A DNA stretch of 64,000 nucleotides. It comes from Istiophorus platypterus. Lineage: Eukaryota; Chordata; Actinopteri; Istiophoriformes; Istiophoridae. The notes beneath the pieces were generated by a model. It had not been told where the DNA came from. It saw only the letters and a program-made list of their open reading frames with translations, and made no database searches. Location of the stretch: assembly GCA_016859345.1 (NCBI GenBank), contig CM029119.1:10110896-10174895 (forward strand). Reading direction: 5' to 3'. Position numbers and translations under genes: made by a program. How positions within the stretch are numbered: the first letter of the stretch is position 1; every line of letters starts with the position of its first letter. This document shows positions 23,801-35,459 of this stretch, piece after piece.

Positions 23801-25090
23801 AGTAAATGCCAACTCGACTAGCCTCCGCAACAACCATGTGAAAACGATTTCCTTTAAGAAGGAACAGTTTGCTAAGGGTATTTGCTCTTTCCCAAGCCAT
23901 TATCTGCTTCATTCAAATGACAGTCTGCTGGCCTTGCCAACCAAGCAGCTATGGTTTTAGCACTTTTTTTGGTTAAAGTTAATGAGGTGGATTAAATCAC
24001 AGTGCACATTCACAATGTCTTGGAAAAACAAATAGCTGATATTCCATTTACCAGCATGTCATCTCAAACTTTTAGCCTGATGCCATTCTGACCAGCCCAA
24101 TTTAGAAAACAATTTCTGCCACAATAGAAAACAGATTTCACATGGATAAGCAACAACCTCAAATAAATAGCATCAATTTCTCCAGCAGTGTCATCAACAG
24201 TAACAAGTCTTGAATGCTAATTCATACACAGACCCACTAGAGAGAAATATATTTGGTTTATTTATATCAAGTGAACAGCATCCACACCATGTACTGGTAT
24301 GCAGTTTTCACTGGCTGTCTAAACTTCACTTAGCTGAGCTGCTGTCAGAATGGGATAGAAGCAATGTCCGTCCCAACTGTTTTTTTTGGCAGCTCAGCGG
24401 AGTTTTAGCATGATTTTTCCCTTCTGACAGAAGGGAAAAAAATCTCTTGTCTGCTACCAGCAATACATATGCCACCATTACAATGCCAAGAGTGCAACAA
24501 ATCTGCAAAAGATGAGGAGTACTCTCAATGACACAGCTGTCGGGGTGTCCAGTATGTGTATCTACGTGGCCATGTTTACATACATACATACATACATGTT
24601 TATATACATACATGGGTCTACTGTAAATGTGACGTTTAACCACATTTTTCTTCTAGATGTGTCATGTGTACATACCTCTCCTCCTCTAGCTGACAGCTGC
24701 TGTCTCAAAGTTTCTAATTCCTGTTCTTTGACCAGCAACTGCTGGTTGTTCCTCTCCCGCAGCGTCTCAAGGGAAAGAATCCTCTGACATAAATCGACAC
24801 GGGACACCAAACAGACGTCAAAACACAGAAAAACGATAGCACAAAAAGGCTTGGAGACACGCGGGAAAATCTGAAGTTAACCCCGAACCCCCTCGCTTTA
24901 CCTCCAGCAGCTTGCTTTTGTCTGAGTCGGGTGGTTTGATGTGCCGTTTGGCCAGTTCATCAATCTTCCTCCTCAGGTGAGCATTCTCCTTCCTGACTTT
25001 CTCCAGCTCCGTCTCGGCCTTAGAGGCAGAGCTGCCGGTTTTGAAACCCAGTTTGCTGACGATGGTCTCTTTGGCACCTCTAGAGGTCAT
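17683..25090 (-). CDS. cep55: Centrosomal protein 55 (midbody abscission scaffold), complete
   Basis: Coiled-coil protein that moves from the centrosome to the midbody and recruits ALIX and TSG101, bringing ESCRT-III for the final cut of cytokinesis. Eleven coding exons join in frame to 507 residues (human CEP55 has 464). Most of the chain is heptad-rich coiled coil, dense in E, Q, K, R and L. Residues about 160-220, with DALEKNQQWLVYDQQRE across the exon 4-5 join, match the ESCRT/ALIX-binding region. DFENEKIDRQ and LKELRKARDQI near 402-430 match the human C-terminal coil. The chain ends in a CxxC...HxxxC zinc finger (C483, C486, H501, C505). Mirrored synteny with human 10q23.33 supports orthology; fish databases may name it cep55l. 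Confidence 0.95.
18025..18150 (-). CDS. cep55: cep55 coding exon 10 (residues 396-437)
   Basis: 42 codons, IQLSAKDFENEKIDRQSMQH to AKLESA. Donor is GCG|GTGAGT. Confidence 0.95.
18372..18443 (-). CDS. cep55: cep55 coding exon 9 (residues 372-395)
   Basis: 24 codons, VNMLQKSLLNQNEEQRRITA then LEQQ. Donor is CAG|GTAACA. Confidence 0.93.
18542..18579. repeat. Near-perfect palindrome, 18-bp arms
   Basis: TTTATATATTCTCAGATA, a two-base spacer TC, then the exact reverse complement, in a cep55 intron. Confidence 0.9.
18792..18915 (-). CDS. cep55: cep55 coding exon 8 (residues 330-371)
   Basis: QAVSEERKVSFERADRMRVE to RKRSADLLLQ. Donor is CAG|GTAATG. Confidence 0.94.
19088..19281 (-). CDS. cep55: cep55 coding exon 7 (residues 266-330)
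   Basis: 64 codons plus two bases of strong coiled coil, ALKAQTELQSQREQATRLQE to DEQLSN. Donor is AACAG|GTAGGC. Confidence 0.94.
19649..19794 (-). CDS. cep55: cep55 coding exon 6 (residues 217-265)
   Basis: SANAAGPEKDDKLKCHYDQL to QELNVQREQ. Acceptor is TTGCAG|CTTCTG and donor CAG|GTAAAG. Confidence 0.93.
20267..20411 (-). CDS. cep55: cep55 coding exon 5 (residues 169-217, ALIX/TSG101-binding region)
   Basis: ALEKNQQWLVYDQQRETYVQ to KQEAGSD plus one base. This is the most conserved block with human CEP55. Donor is GATG|GTGAGA. Confidence 0.95.
20881..20937 (-). CDS. cep55: cep55 coding exon 4 (residues 150-168)
   Basis: 19 codons, QTGQVPPADLALVQDQLRD. It leads into the ALIX/TSG101-binding segment and is too short to stand out as an open frame. 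Confidence 0.9.
22935..22987. repeat. (TGAA)n/(TAAA)n tetranucleotide repeat
   Basis: About ten TGAA units grading into TAAA units, in the cep55 intron between exons 3 and 4. Confidence 0.95.
23630..23779 (-). CDS. cep55: cep55 coding exon 3 (residues 100-149)
   Basis: 50 codons of coiled coil, VVASLQAQLEQRRKEAEQRD to SLETQ. Donor is CAG|GTGACG. Confidence 0.94.
24414..24440. repeat. Inverted repeat, 13-bp arms with one-base spacer
   Basis: TTTTTCCCTTCTG, A, CAGAAGGGAAAAA, in a cep55 intron. Confidence 0.85.
24676..24783 (-). CDS. cep55: cep55 coding exon 2 (residues 64-99)
   Basis: 36 codons, RILSLETLRERNNQQLL to QLSARGGE. Donor is GAG|GTATGT. Confidence 0.94.
24902..25090 (-). CDS. cep55: cep55 coding exon 1 (residues 1-63)
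   Basis: Starts MTSRGAKETIVSKLGFK and ends KSKLLE before donor GAG|GTAAAG. The 5' UTR part of this exon probably extends to 25130, after acceptor CCCCCAG|ACTCC. Confidence 0.93.
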
Positions 25091-25615
25091 GGTTGCTTTG
25101 TTAGTATCGAGGCCGTAAACCTGGAGGAGTCTGGGGGACAAAAGTAAATTTGACAAGAGTCTTGTTTTTTTTTAATGTTCGAATGGCCGGAAGGTATTTA
25201 GTTTATTTTGAATTAAACAATCTGTGCCAATATTTAGGAATGAAGAGAAGCTCAAGAGACAGTGATGGCAGTGACATTTGATGCTGCGTTTAACGTTAAT
25301 TAATAAATTGCACATCAGTTTTTACAGGCTATATATTTGCATGCACATCACGCTTAATTAAATACATTCATTTACCCATTAGTGTCACAAACATACATTT
25401 CTCACTAGCAAAACATTTTCATTGCCTGGATAATTCAAAAGTAGAAACAGATAATTCAGCAATAAAACGCCAGGAACATCCTTCCACCTGCATTTAGTCG
25501 CTGGTAGACATAAACCAACGTATCGTCATCTAAACTACCCTCAGTCCAATTCGAAACATCGCTATCAAAACAAAGATCGGTGGCACAGATGAACCCAAAA
25601 ACATTTGGGACTCAC

Positions 25616-25790
25616 AGAAGAGACGATTTGAAGAAAACCCTTCGAAAACACTCGGTCTCTGACAATCGGTCGCCTTCACCGACCGGACGCTCCCGTTTCC
25701 TGGAGTTTGAATTGCGGCGCGCTGACGTCACGTCCGCTTCTAATCCCCACTTCCGGGGTGTCGCGAAACGTCGTTAAAACACCATCGCTG
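25616..25790 (-). promoter_or_regulatory. cep55: cep55 non-coding first exon and GC-rich promoter
   Basis: A GC-rich island with CpGs in otherwise AT-rich DNA. Reading on the minus strand, an ETS-type site CCGGAAGT (25756-25749) and a CRE octamer TGACGTCA (25730-25723) lie upstream of a likely non-coding exon whose donor is CTTCT|GTGAGT at 25616. There is no TATA box, as usual for housekeeping or cell-cycle promoters. A TTTGAA hexamer at 25706-25711 resembles a cell-cycle CHR element but is in the antisense orientation. Confidence 0.6.
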
Positions 25791-27480
25791 CCATTTCCAT
25801 TCATTTCCAATCGCTTTTGCAATCAGATGCTTTGGGAAGATGTTTTTCTTTTATTTTACTTTAACTTTTCCCTACACGCTTCCTCTGGCATTCACTGATT
25901 AATTTTGTTGAACCCCTTGAATAAAGGCTGAAAGTCTAAGCTTCAATCCCGTCTTGATGGATTCCTTTCAAATCCACCGTGACTGTGTACGAAAATGTTG
26001 TCATTGTCCAAATACTTAAAAAAATCCAAATACTCAATAAATAAATAAATAAATAGTATCTCCTCACTGTCTGATAAACTCTTTGAACTTATTGCATCAA
26101 ACTCTCATATGCGAAGAAATCAGAAATCAATTTATAATGTGAGAAAAAGTGTTTCGTAAACCAACAAACCAACCTCACTCTTTTAGCATATTCTTTCCGC
26201 TCTGAAAATGTTTGTTCATGTTCCAGATAATCTATCAGTACAAGTGATGGACTTGTGTTCTTTCATGCACTTTTTTCTTCTGGGATCCAGTTTTTTCTTT
26301 TTTGCCTGTGGCCTTGTGCGTTTCCCACGCAGGCTACATTCAGCCACAGCAGCATCCAAGCATATAAATAATTCCACTAGTGGCACAGGTAATGCATTTC
26401 CAACCAAAAGCCAATCTTGAATGCAGTTCTTCAGTTCCCTTATGTAGCAAATATCATTTCACTCGGCTTTTATGGACTGAATCATTGCAAAGATGATAAA
26501 TATCAAAGCCCTTAAGGTTTTGTTTTTATGCAAAGAAAGGATGGTATTGAAAATATTCCTTCCCTACTTTCATCACAGGGCAAAATGCTAGTGTTTAAGT
26601 ATTATAGATCTGGTTTGACCTGAAAAGAGTGACAAATAAAAGTAAATACACATGACTGATTTTTATTAGTCACAGGCTGCTTTATATATTCTCTGGACCT
26701 CTCTCAGGCTTTGTTCTAAACAGAGTCAATCCATTGTACCAATCCCTTATTTGAAACTTTTTCAAGTACTTCTGACCTTGCCTGAGAATGTTCAACAGAG
26801 GGACAAATTCTCTTTAATATGTAAGACTGGCTGAGAGGGGGACCGAGCTTGTTATGCCTCGGATGGAAACTACTTGCAGTCAATAGAATGTTCCAGTTAG
26901 TGGCCTTGGTGTAAAAAGTGGTTGACAGTTATGAAAACGTGTGTCTTGCCATATCCATCGATATATTCAGAGCTGCACCTCATATCAAACTTTAAATTGT
27001 TCCATTTCCTATGTAATGTAGCAGACAATGGTATACACACAATCATTTTTGAATTCTAAAGGATAAATAGTTACAGTAAACTGAGGAATGTGCATGGATT
27101 TTCCATATATTTGTGGTGAAAAAATCAATTGTGTCTGGTATATATCAATTTATGTCAGTGAAGGACAAAATATACACGCCAAAGAGTATTTACTATATTT
27201 TTTAGGACACATTAAGCTGCATTGTACTGATTACCTCTGATGGATGTGATAGATCTGATTTTTATGGGAGTAAAAGTAGAAACTGTCAGTAAGCTCCATA
27301 ATTGCAGCTATAAACCTTCACAAGCTAATTATTTATAAATGTAAGCAGAGCATAGTCTGTCTTGGAGGCTAATTACAGACTGCCAGGAGGGAGAATGACA
27401 AGAGACATGTCACTGATTGGAATTATATATGAAACATGTAGGAAACTGTAATTTATCTGGACAGTAAAACGTTAAAACCC
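25791..27480. other. Intergenic DNA, no gene seen
   Basis: AT-rich sequence upstream of cep55 with a short (TAAA)n patch near 26034-26055. Nothing codes or repeats recognisably. Confidence 0.7.
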
Positions 27481-27524
27481 CCTCCCTCCCCCTTTTCACC
27501 ATTCATGTCTCTGGGAATTCACAG

Positions 27525-27762
27525 AAATGCCAGACTCTGACTCTGAGTCTGGCACTGGGTTTCCTCACCAAGGCCTGGGAGGAGCTTCGCTCATGGATCA
27601 GCCTGCTGATGAGCCATGTCCAAAGAGCACAAGCAGCTACTGTATTACCACTTTGCAGCAGACCTCCTGCCACCCTGCATCACTGACTGGCGCTGATCCT
27701 ATGGCCTGGAGCTCGGGGCTCTGTCCCGGCGTCCACCAGCACCGTGCTGGCGGATGCCAGAG
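27525..27762 (+). other. Exon-like GC-rich island, gene unknown
   Basis: A GC-rich patch of 238 bases bounded by a textbook acceptor (a C/T-rich tract from 27479 ending TTCACAG) and a donor GCCAGAG|GTAATC. One frame is open throughout (78 codons, starting ATGCCAGACTCTG; peptide MPDSDSESGTGFPHQG and onward) with matching split-codon phases. No neighbouring exon was found and the peptide is not recognised. It could be a lone alternative exon, a non-coding RNA exon, or chance. Its first bases form a perfect hairpin. Confidence 0.3.
27528..27554. repeat. Perfect inverted repeat, 10-bp arms
   Basis: TGCCAGACTC, seven-base loop, GAGTCTGGCA, at the 5' end of the exon-like island. Confidence 0.85.
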
Positions 27763-30410
27763 GTAATCAGTACAAAGCACACAATCCTTCACCGCAAGAG
27801 ATCTTGTGCCCCGCAGAGAGCTGTAATGTCTGAGCCAAATCACCTTGATTAGACCAGGTCAGATGAAACTTTAATGACACTGAGCTGCAGCAGGTAAACA
27901 GTGTGGAGACTGCATCTTCTCTTGTGTTCCTGTGCTGTATTTTCCTCCTAATTTCAAAACAGATAGAAGTCAGGTGGATTATTGATTTTAAATTGTTCAT
28001 GTGTGTTACAGTCTAGGCAGACTGTGCACAATATCTGCCAGTCTCCATCGTTTTGTAAATTTGGGTAGATTGATGCACCCATGCCCCTGAAATAGATGAG
28101 GGTAGAATAACCATTTTTTGAACTTCAAATTGGAAATATTAGATAGTGAAAATAAACTTATGTACCAAATATAGAGATCTCAGCAGTACTACCATATTTA
28201 TGGTAGCAAGATGTCATAAAACAAAGTGAGATACATATACACCAACAACACAACATGTCTGAGTATGTCGTATGCTTTATGCAAATAAAAGAATGAGATG
28301 GCAGGCCAGTGTTCCTGCAACTCAACTTTCAACAACTTTCAAGTTAATATTACCACTGAAATCCACCTATAGCTCAGCAGTCTGCTTTCTCAGACTGAAA
28401 ATGAAAGAGCACGATGCATTTTGCAGCATAGTTATATTAAACCACTGCCATTTCTTCTCTGCACGACTGAGTACCCTTGATGCCCTTCAGTTTTAGTTAT
28501 TAATTATTTAATTTGTTTGTTTCCCAGCTTTACCAGACTCCTCCTTTATAGTTATTTCTGATAGGGATCTTTCTATTTTGTCTTAGCAGTAAAACTTAAA
28601 GTTAGTGAAAAACCTATTTTCCCAAACAGCTTCTTATGAATGGTGTGGTCCTAAGTTATAACAGTTTACATAATACATAATAAAAGTGACATGCAGCCTA
28701 CTTAATAAATAACTACTATTACTACTCATATAAATAACTACACTGCATTACACTAAAATGCATCCAGTGAACATTTACCAAATAAAGTATATTAAAAGTG
28801 AAAAGTCTTCAACTTACATATAGTACACATGTTTCTTAATCTGCCATGGTTAGGAGGGAGGAGGCTCACAGGCTCTAAGGGAGGCATACGTCCCTCGGAG
28901 TGTCTCAGTTCTCTGGTGGAGGTCTGGAGTGACTGAAATAATAAATCGTTGCTGTCAGTTCTTATCACTCTCTCTTTCTTTGTCTTTCTGACCCTTTATT
29001 TCTTTCTCCTTTTTCATCACATATCTCAGTTAAGCGCTCTCTCCCTCATCCCTCTCTCCCTCAGCTAATCTCAAAAATGCTCATCAACTAAAAATGCAAG
29101 CAAGAAGAGTTTTTATACCATATAGATATTCAATAGCCATTTTCAGCCACTGAAATAATTATGTACACCATATCTGTCAGTGCTATTAATATCAATGTTT
29201 TTTTTCCTCTATGAATACCTGTACATCATTTTATCCATCTCCATGAAATACTTGCATCCCCAACTTCTTATTTTGTGTGTGCCCTTGTAAACTCATTGGT
29301 CTTATTTCAAACCTTCTTGGTCTAATGATTAAATTATTGCTCTTCACCCTCCACAAAACTAGCCATAGCCATGGATGTTATGACCCACTGTATACACCAA
29401 TGAGCCAGGGCAGAAGAGAGCAGCGCTAGAGAAAAGATTGAGATGTGACTTAGACCGTGAGTTTGCAATCAATTAAAGGCCTAATAGATATTCCCTGGGC
29501 CTCTGTGTTTCAAGGAGAAAGAAAACTTATTCTCAAAACCCTGAAAGCTTGATTAAAATGTTCCATCTGATGACTTTAGGAAAGGCGTGTGATGGATAAT
29601 TTTCTGTTGCCATTAAATAAACAAACCATTATCCTACTACTGTAATAATCATGTTCAACAGAAATACTCATTACAAAATGTAATTGATGTACAATCAAAT
29701 CCTGCCAAGCCCAACTCTGATGGATTCCAAGCTTGATTTCCCTGTGCTGTTTCATGGTGGGCAAATTTAACAGAGATAAGGCTAATGAACTGCTCTGCTT
29801 TTTTTTACAACAGAAAAACCAAGCACAGTCTGTTTGAAGTTTGTTACACTTTCGACAGCTGGAGAATGAATTAAGGTAAGTTACATTCTGTCCTTGTGTG
29901 TGATTTTGCACTGCATGCACCCTGCTGTAGTTGAGTCACGTCCAAGTCTAAATCACCAGGAGGTAACTCTCAAGTATTGAGGTCTAAAATTGAGTCTGAG
30001 GAATCTGTGCTCACGATATCCTTGAAGAAACATATTAAAAACACAGTGCTGAATTATAAATTTACATTTGTTATATCAAAATCTAAACAAAGGCCATTTT
30101 TATTTTGGAATTTAAGTGCTTTCAAATGTATTGTGTATAAAAATCTAACTCCAAAATTAGCAAATCTTCTTCACTGATAATAACCTTTGCCTTGCTTTTC
30201 TTTAAAGAGCAGACCACTGAGTTAGTATTTTCTAACCTTACAAAAATCATTCTCAACATTATACCCAGATTTCTTTCGATTTGAAATGTGTCCCTCTTGT
30301 TGACAAGGCAACCATTTATTTTTATTTAGTTCCTAGTGTCTGTATATCAGCCATAGGGAAAATGCAAATACAGAAACGGCCAAATTATTCACTGACATTG
30401 TTCATATTGG
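27763..30410. other. Intergenic DNA, no gene seen
   Basis: AT-rich DNA with scattered short open frames and no recognisable domains or repeat ends. Confidence 0.65.
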
Positions 30411-30414
30411 GCGT

Positions 30415-30570
30415 TGGCAAAGCGGATCACCATGGCACAGGTTTTTACGCCAGATGTCACTCCTGACACAGCCTGGGTTCGAGCCTGGGGATTGATCCGC
30501 TAACCGCCCATCAGCAGCCAACCTGCCCTACGATCTGATCTACCGTCCCCCCGGTCAACTATCTCAACGA
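30415..30570 (-). repeat. Dispersed-repeat fragment with tRNA-like or promoter-box wording
   Basis: GC-rich for its surroundings. It contains CGCCAGATGTCACTCCTGAC and GGGTTCGAGCCTGGGGATTG, the latter close to a B-box (GGTTCGANNCC). Similar wording is common in fish repeats; the family is not identified. Confidence 0.4.
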
Positions 30571-31960
30571 TAAGGATTCCAGATCAGAAAACTACAATTT
30601 CCAATTGTAGTTAACAATACCGACTTTATATAATCAATTATGTAGAGTAACATATGGTTTAAAGTAACCTTAAATGAAGACATTTGTAACGTGATGGTCA
30701 GGAGATCATCAGACAAAAAAGATAGGAAATGAGTAATTTATGGCATCTTTAATAGTACATTAGTACATTACCTGCCCTGTTAAGAATAAAACAAGACGCT
30801 CATATTCAAAAAATTCAAAACTCCTTCCATGTATTCTGTATCAGCCAATCAAAATCAACCCAGCCCGGTGCCGCCCCATAAATTCATCAGGCCTGTGACT
30901 CTTTGGTTTCTGCTGGATGTCTAATGAGCAGCAAACATGAGACTGAGAAGAGCATGTATGATCAACACTTTTGACAGCAGTCAGAAAAGGGAATTTTAAA
31001 TTGGCACAATTGGCTCATCCTTACCACTGCGAAATGTTCCCTTAATACTGTAGCCTTGAAGAGGCTCTTCACTGACACAAATTGGAGTTAAATACCTTGA
31101 AATATGACAAAAGACCCAACATTAAATATTAAGGGATAACATTTGGCTAGAGAGATTATACTCATAAGGTTTCCCATCACCTCCAAATTCTAATCAATTA
31201 TATATTTTTTCTGTTTGTGTGAACAACTAACATTATATGGAAGGTGAACAAAAGACATTGGTGGCTTCTTCATTTCCTTTTTCCTTCTTTCCCCAATATT
31301 TTATACTGTTCCAGATTTTATTAAAAGTTTTGATGTCCATAAGAAGATAAATTTGTGGTTTTAAGTACCAAAAACCTTCCCAGTATAGTTTTACGTCGCC
31401 TCTTTTACGCTTTTCTCCGGAGGTCTAGCAAGTCTCGTTATTATTAACGAGCCTCCCTTCTGATTGGCTGACTGTTTTCTGAGTGAAGCACAGCCAGGCT
31501 GACCACAGGCAACAGATTGTAGCCTATTGTAGCTTGGTAAAACTCTCTGATAAATGCAAATGAAGATGGCCACGGAAAATGTCATCCGACCTTATGTTTG
31601 AGCTGGAGTCAGACACTGAATTGGACACTGCAGGGGACGACCAACCACCTTCACAAACACAATTACCAAAATGGCAATTTATGCTATTTCCAGGTTTTCT
31701 TTAAAGCATGTTATTGTGGGAGAATACATAACAGAGTAACGATTATGGTACAGTAATACTGTGTGCAGCCGTAATCAAAAATTGTCTCTTAACATACTCA
31801 TGACTAATTTATTTTGTAAAATGATATGTGTACTATATGCTTAATTCAATGCCATTACATTTGCTTCGCAGGATAATAGGTAGCAACGTTGACACCAATC
31901 GCAGTTACTTTATAACCTTGTAGCTACATGTTTCCTACGTTTCCTAAACAATTTTCTGTC
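30571..31960. other. Intergenic DNA, possible repeat interior
   Basis: No gene seen. The part from about 31390 differs in composition and may belong to the repeat ending at 32275, but I cannot define its left end. Confidence 0.45.
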
Positions 31961-31969
31961 CTATATCTT

Positions 31970-32275
31970 TTTAGCCCAACAACTGAATGACAACTTGGTG
32001 TTGTGTTGTTACTTGAGTTAAAACAACACCAAAAAACAGCTGGATGGTGGCGCCGTGCTGAGGGCGTGGCTGAGGGCCATGACTGTGTAGTCCCAACTGC
32101 TCCTTTAATGGCACAGTTTCTAGATACGGGCTCAGTGCATTTCTCCGTGGATTGAGAGCTTTGATACTTTCACGGTATTTATATAGCATCTATAACATGC
32201 TTTATAAAAAAAATAAAAAAAATAAAAATGGAAATCTCATTTTTTTACATTTTGGGACCTTTAACAAGTTGCCCT
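31970..32275 (-). repeat. Terminal part of a DNA-transposon-like fish repeat
   Basis: On the minus strand this reads TTAAAGGTCCCAAAATG, then GAGATTTCCAT, ATAAAGCATG, GTGAAAGTATCAAAGC and CAATCCACGGAGAAATGCAC in order, matching wording I recognise from an abundant percomorph repeat starting TTAAAGGTCCC. The other end is not found. Confidence 0.5.
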
Positions 32276-32280
32276 CAAAA

Positions 32281-35200
32281 TCTTTCTGTTTTACTTTGCT
32301 GCAAAGTCATGGTGGATAATATTACCTGGTAGGAATTTTTGTAAGGTTCTTGTCATAGTAAAGAGAGAAATGCAATCACAGTTAGTCTACACAATGATCA
32401 GTATCTACATCAGAATGTCACATCTGATGAGTCTTTGCCTCCCTTTGGCTGTAATCCTAACAAAAGGGAATAAACCCAGCTCCTTAGTGTGCATGTACTG
32501 AGAAAGGAAGAAGTTGCCATGACAATGCAAATGTAAAACTATGCCCAATTATCAACACCTGTTGTGCAAATGAGGTTGTTGCAATTTTGATGCTTTCTGA
32601 GGCTGAACTGTGATCAGAGCACCCGATTAATGGAAGGACAAAGAAGGATCATCATGAAAGGCACAAAAACGCCCAGAGAAATATATAGTCTGTACTTTCA
32701 GTGTTAAATTATTGATCCCTTTTCCCCCCTAATGCATTGATTGTCTCATGTCCACTTTAGCCTACAAATGTGTGTAATATTCATATTTTATTACAGGTAT
32801 ATATTTAAATATATTTTCTTTCATCTTTGTTAATATTACGGCTTACACGCTACGTTGGCAGATACAATTCACAGACACTAAGAGGTGTAACTGAGGTGTT
32901 TGATGACATTAAAATATATTCATTCTAAACTAAAATACAATTTTACTAGCTGCCTGTTCCGGAGCGAAAGCATGGCAATACACAGGTTACATCAACCAAA
33001 GAAACTGGATTCATTGCGGCCATTCTGCAGCCATTCTAATATTTACTTCACGGCCTCTAATCTGATTTAACCTGAGGGGCAGGCAGTAAATTACCTGATG
33101 TTTCATCGACTCACTATTATGGAAATGAATATGTAGTTATAAGTTCAGCTCCCTTTATGTTGCACTGGGCCAGCTGAATTTGTGATGGGTATAAATCTTT
33201 GTAACCTCTAATTGTGGTTTCATTTGAGGCAATGTGCACGGACTTACCATTACTAATTGAGCAGCTGCCAAGAATGTACAGCTGCACAGTGCTTGACTAA
33301 ATCAACATGAATATGTGCTGAGTTTCTTTTGGCGGCGGCTTCAAGACCAAGTGTCTGAAAATTCTAAATCAAGTAATAAAGTCTTTTGAGTATGATTCCT
33401 TTATATGCACAGACCGCATGTAAAAAGCTGCAGCTTATGGATGAGACCTAGGCGACCTGTGAGGGAAGGTTCTTAACATTGCATTTGTAAAGCCTGTGTA
33501 CACAGTATCGTCCATTAACATCAACCTAGCTTGTCAGTGCTAGAGCTTGACTAAAGTGCTTCATTATAGTCTAACAGCTTCCCTGATTGTGCATGAAAGG
33601 AATAGTAAAACAAAAAAATTAAAACATTTTACTCAATCTCTCTTTTTCTGTTCCTTCTCAGATCTTCTCCTCTGTCTTATTGGCTCAGGTCCTCTCCTCA
33701 GTACACAAGACATGTTAAAAACATTATTGACGTAGTCTACAATATGCTGGCAAACTTTGAAACTTAAATTTCAGTGCTTCAGGATTAAATGTTTATGATT
33801 TTGTATATTCGCTGTCAACTTCATTTACGTGTCCTACTTAAATGGTAACATTAATGTGTGTAGCAGCAAGAGGTACGAATTTAAAAGACGGTCAGTCTGC
33901 CTGATAGTGCCATTAAACAAAACAATTAGGTGGGACATCTACTATATGTGTGTAGTTAGCAAACTTAAGCTTTAAGCATAAAAAAACAAGCACAGGATCT
34001 GAGAGGATAAAACAATTCTTTGAAATTTGATTGTGGCTGAAACTTTAAATCACTTGACAATGTTCTTCCCTCTGGATGTTTAATTTTCAGGAGGCAGAGT
34101 AATGGATTTTAATTTAAACTCATCCATTATTTGGCTTTGGGATATATGGGCCATGGGTATTTTTTATGTTTCTTTTCTTCAATATGTGTGTTGATTGGAC
34201 ATTAAGGACAGTAAAACTCATATCATGAAATTATTACCTATAATTACTGTCACAACTCTACATCAGAACAATAAAATTAAATTGAAATTTTGCCTGAACC
34301 TTTATCAGGATACATCTTTATCTTGACTGAAACTACACTGGCTACATCTAAGCATCACTTAGAACCCATCAAATTTCCATAGCAGTCAGTTGGCCCAAGC
34401 GCCTGACACCACTTACATGGTCAAAGAGGCACGAGTAACCAGAAAAAAAACAAATAAAAACAGAATTTGGCTTGTTTTGTATTCAAATATTTAGACTAAA
34501 GTTCATACCTTAAAAAACAAAAAAATAAAAAAAACAAACTGCTTAAAACAGGTCTGATGTTGTGCATGATAAATATATTAGTCAAAAGTCAAGTCAAAGA
34601 TGTTCATTAACTGTATATTTTCTTATGTAATGTGTTTTAAAGCACAGTGGCCCTGTGGTAACACTTTACTTGTACCTTTGACTCAGTTATAGGCCTCCTG
34701 ACCAGTGCAGTAATTTAATTTCCATCATCAATCAAACTGTTCATTATTTTTCCAACTAATTATTGTATGGATTAGGCACTGAAAAGTTTAAAAAAAGAGT
34801 AAAAAAGGCCAATTAGGCCAATTAGTTCCCAGAGACTGCTTCCCTTAACCAAAATTCTAAAACCCAAAGATATCCAATTCATTGTAGAACTATATAAAAC
34901 AGAGAATAGCAGAAAATCCTTACATTTGTGAAGCAGGAACTCACAAATGTTTGGAATTTTTCCTTGATTAATGACTTACATGCTTAAATCAAGCGTGCTG
35001 TCAGTTCACTTTCTGTCACCTGACTTAGCACAACCCTAAACCATATGCATCATTTATCCGAATCGTCTCTATCATATTGACATACTGCAAATGCGTGAGG
35101 AAACTTCATACTCTTGCGTTATTTCCATCTCTACCTGCAGATATTAATCCCTGCCCTCATCAGCATCTCAAGATCAGCGGATAATATTATTTTAAGTTTT

Positions 35201-35450
35201 CTCTTCCCAAATCAACCCTTTTCGACCATCTTAATCATTAACTTAACATTTGGCGAGATCTCATGGATTACTCACCTGATTGGCCATGATGAGTAAGCGC
35301 CAAGAAAGCTCAAAAGCAGTATTATCTAATCAGTTGCTAAACTGCTACAGTTCTGCTAGACTTCTGGTGCTCTTTAATCTCTAATCTTTAAAAAGTGGGA
35401 TAAATGTATAATTATTATCTTCACAAAACACAACACCTTATGAGAAATGC
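32281..35450. other. Intergenic DNA with possible conserved non-coding stretches
   Basis: No gene seen. Stretches such as 32510-32650 and 33000-33330 lack repeats, have balanced composition and are rich in homeodomain- and E-box-like words (ATTAAT, CAGCTG). They look like candidate conserved non-coding elements, but this cannot be shown from one sequence. Confidence 0.35.
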
Positions 35451-35459
35451 CTAACACAT

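Noticed and set aside
25706..25711. CHR cell-cycle element in the cep55 promoter
   Set aside because: TTTGAA is antisense to cep55 and has no clear partner site; a six-base match is too weak.
25580..25777. 65-codon plus-strand frame in the cep55 promoter
   Set aside because: Overlaps the GC-rich promoter and first exon of cep55 on the other strand; no protein similarity.
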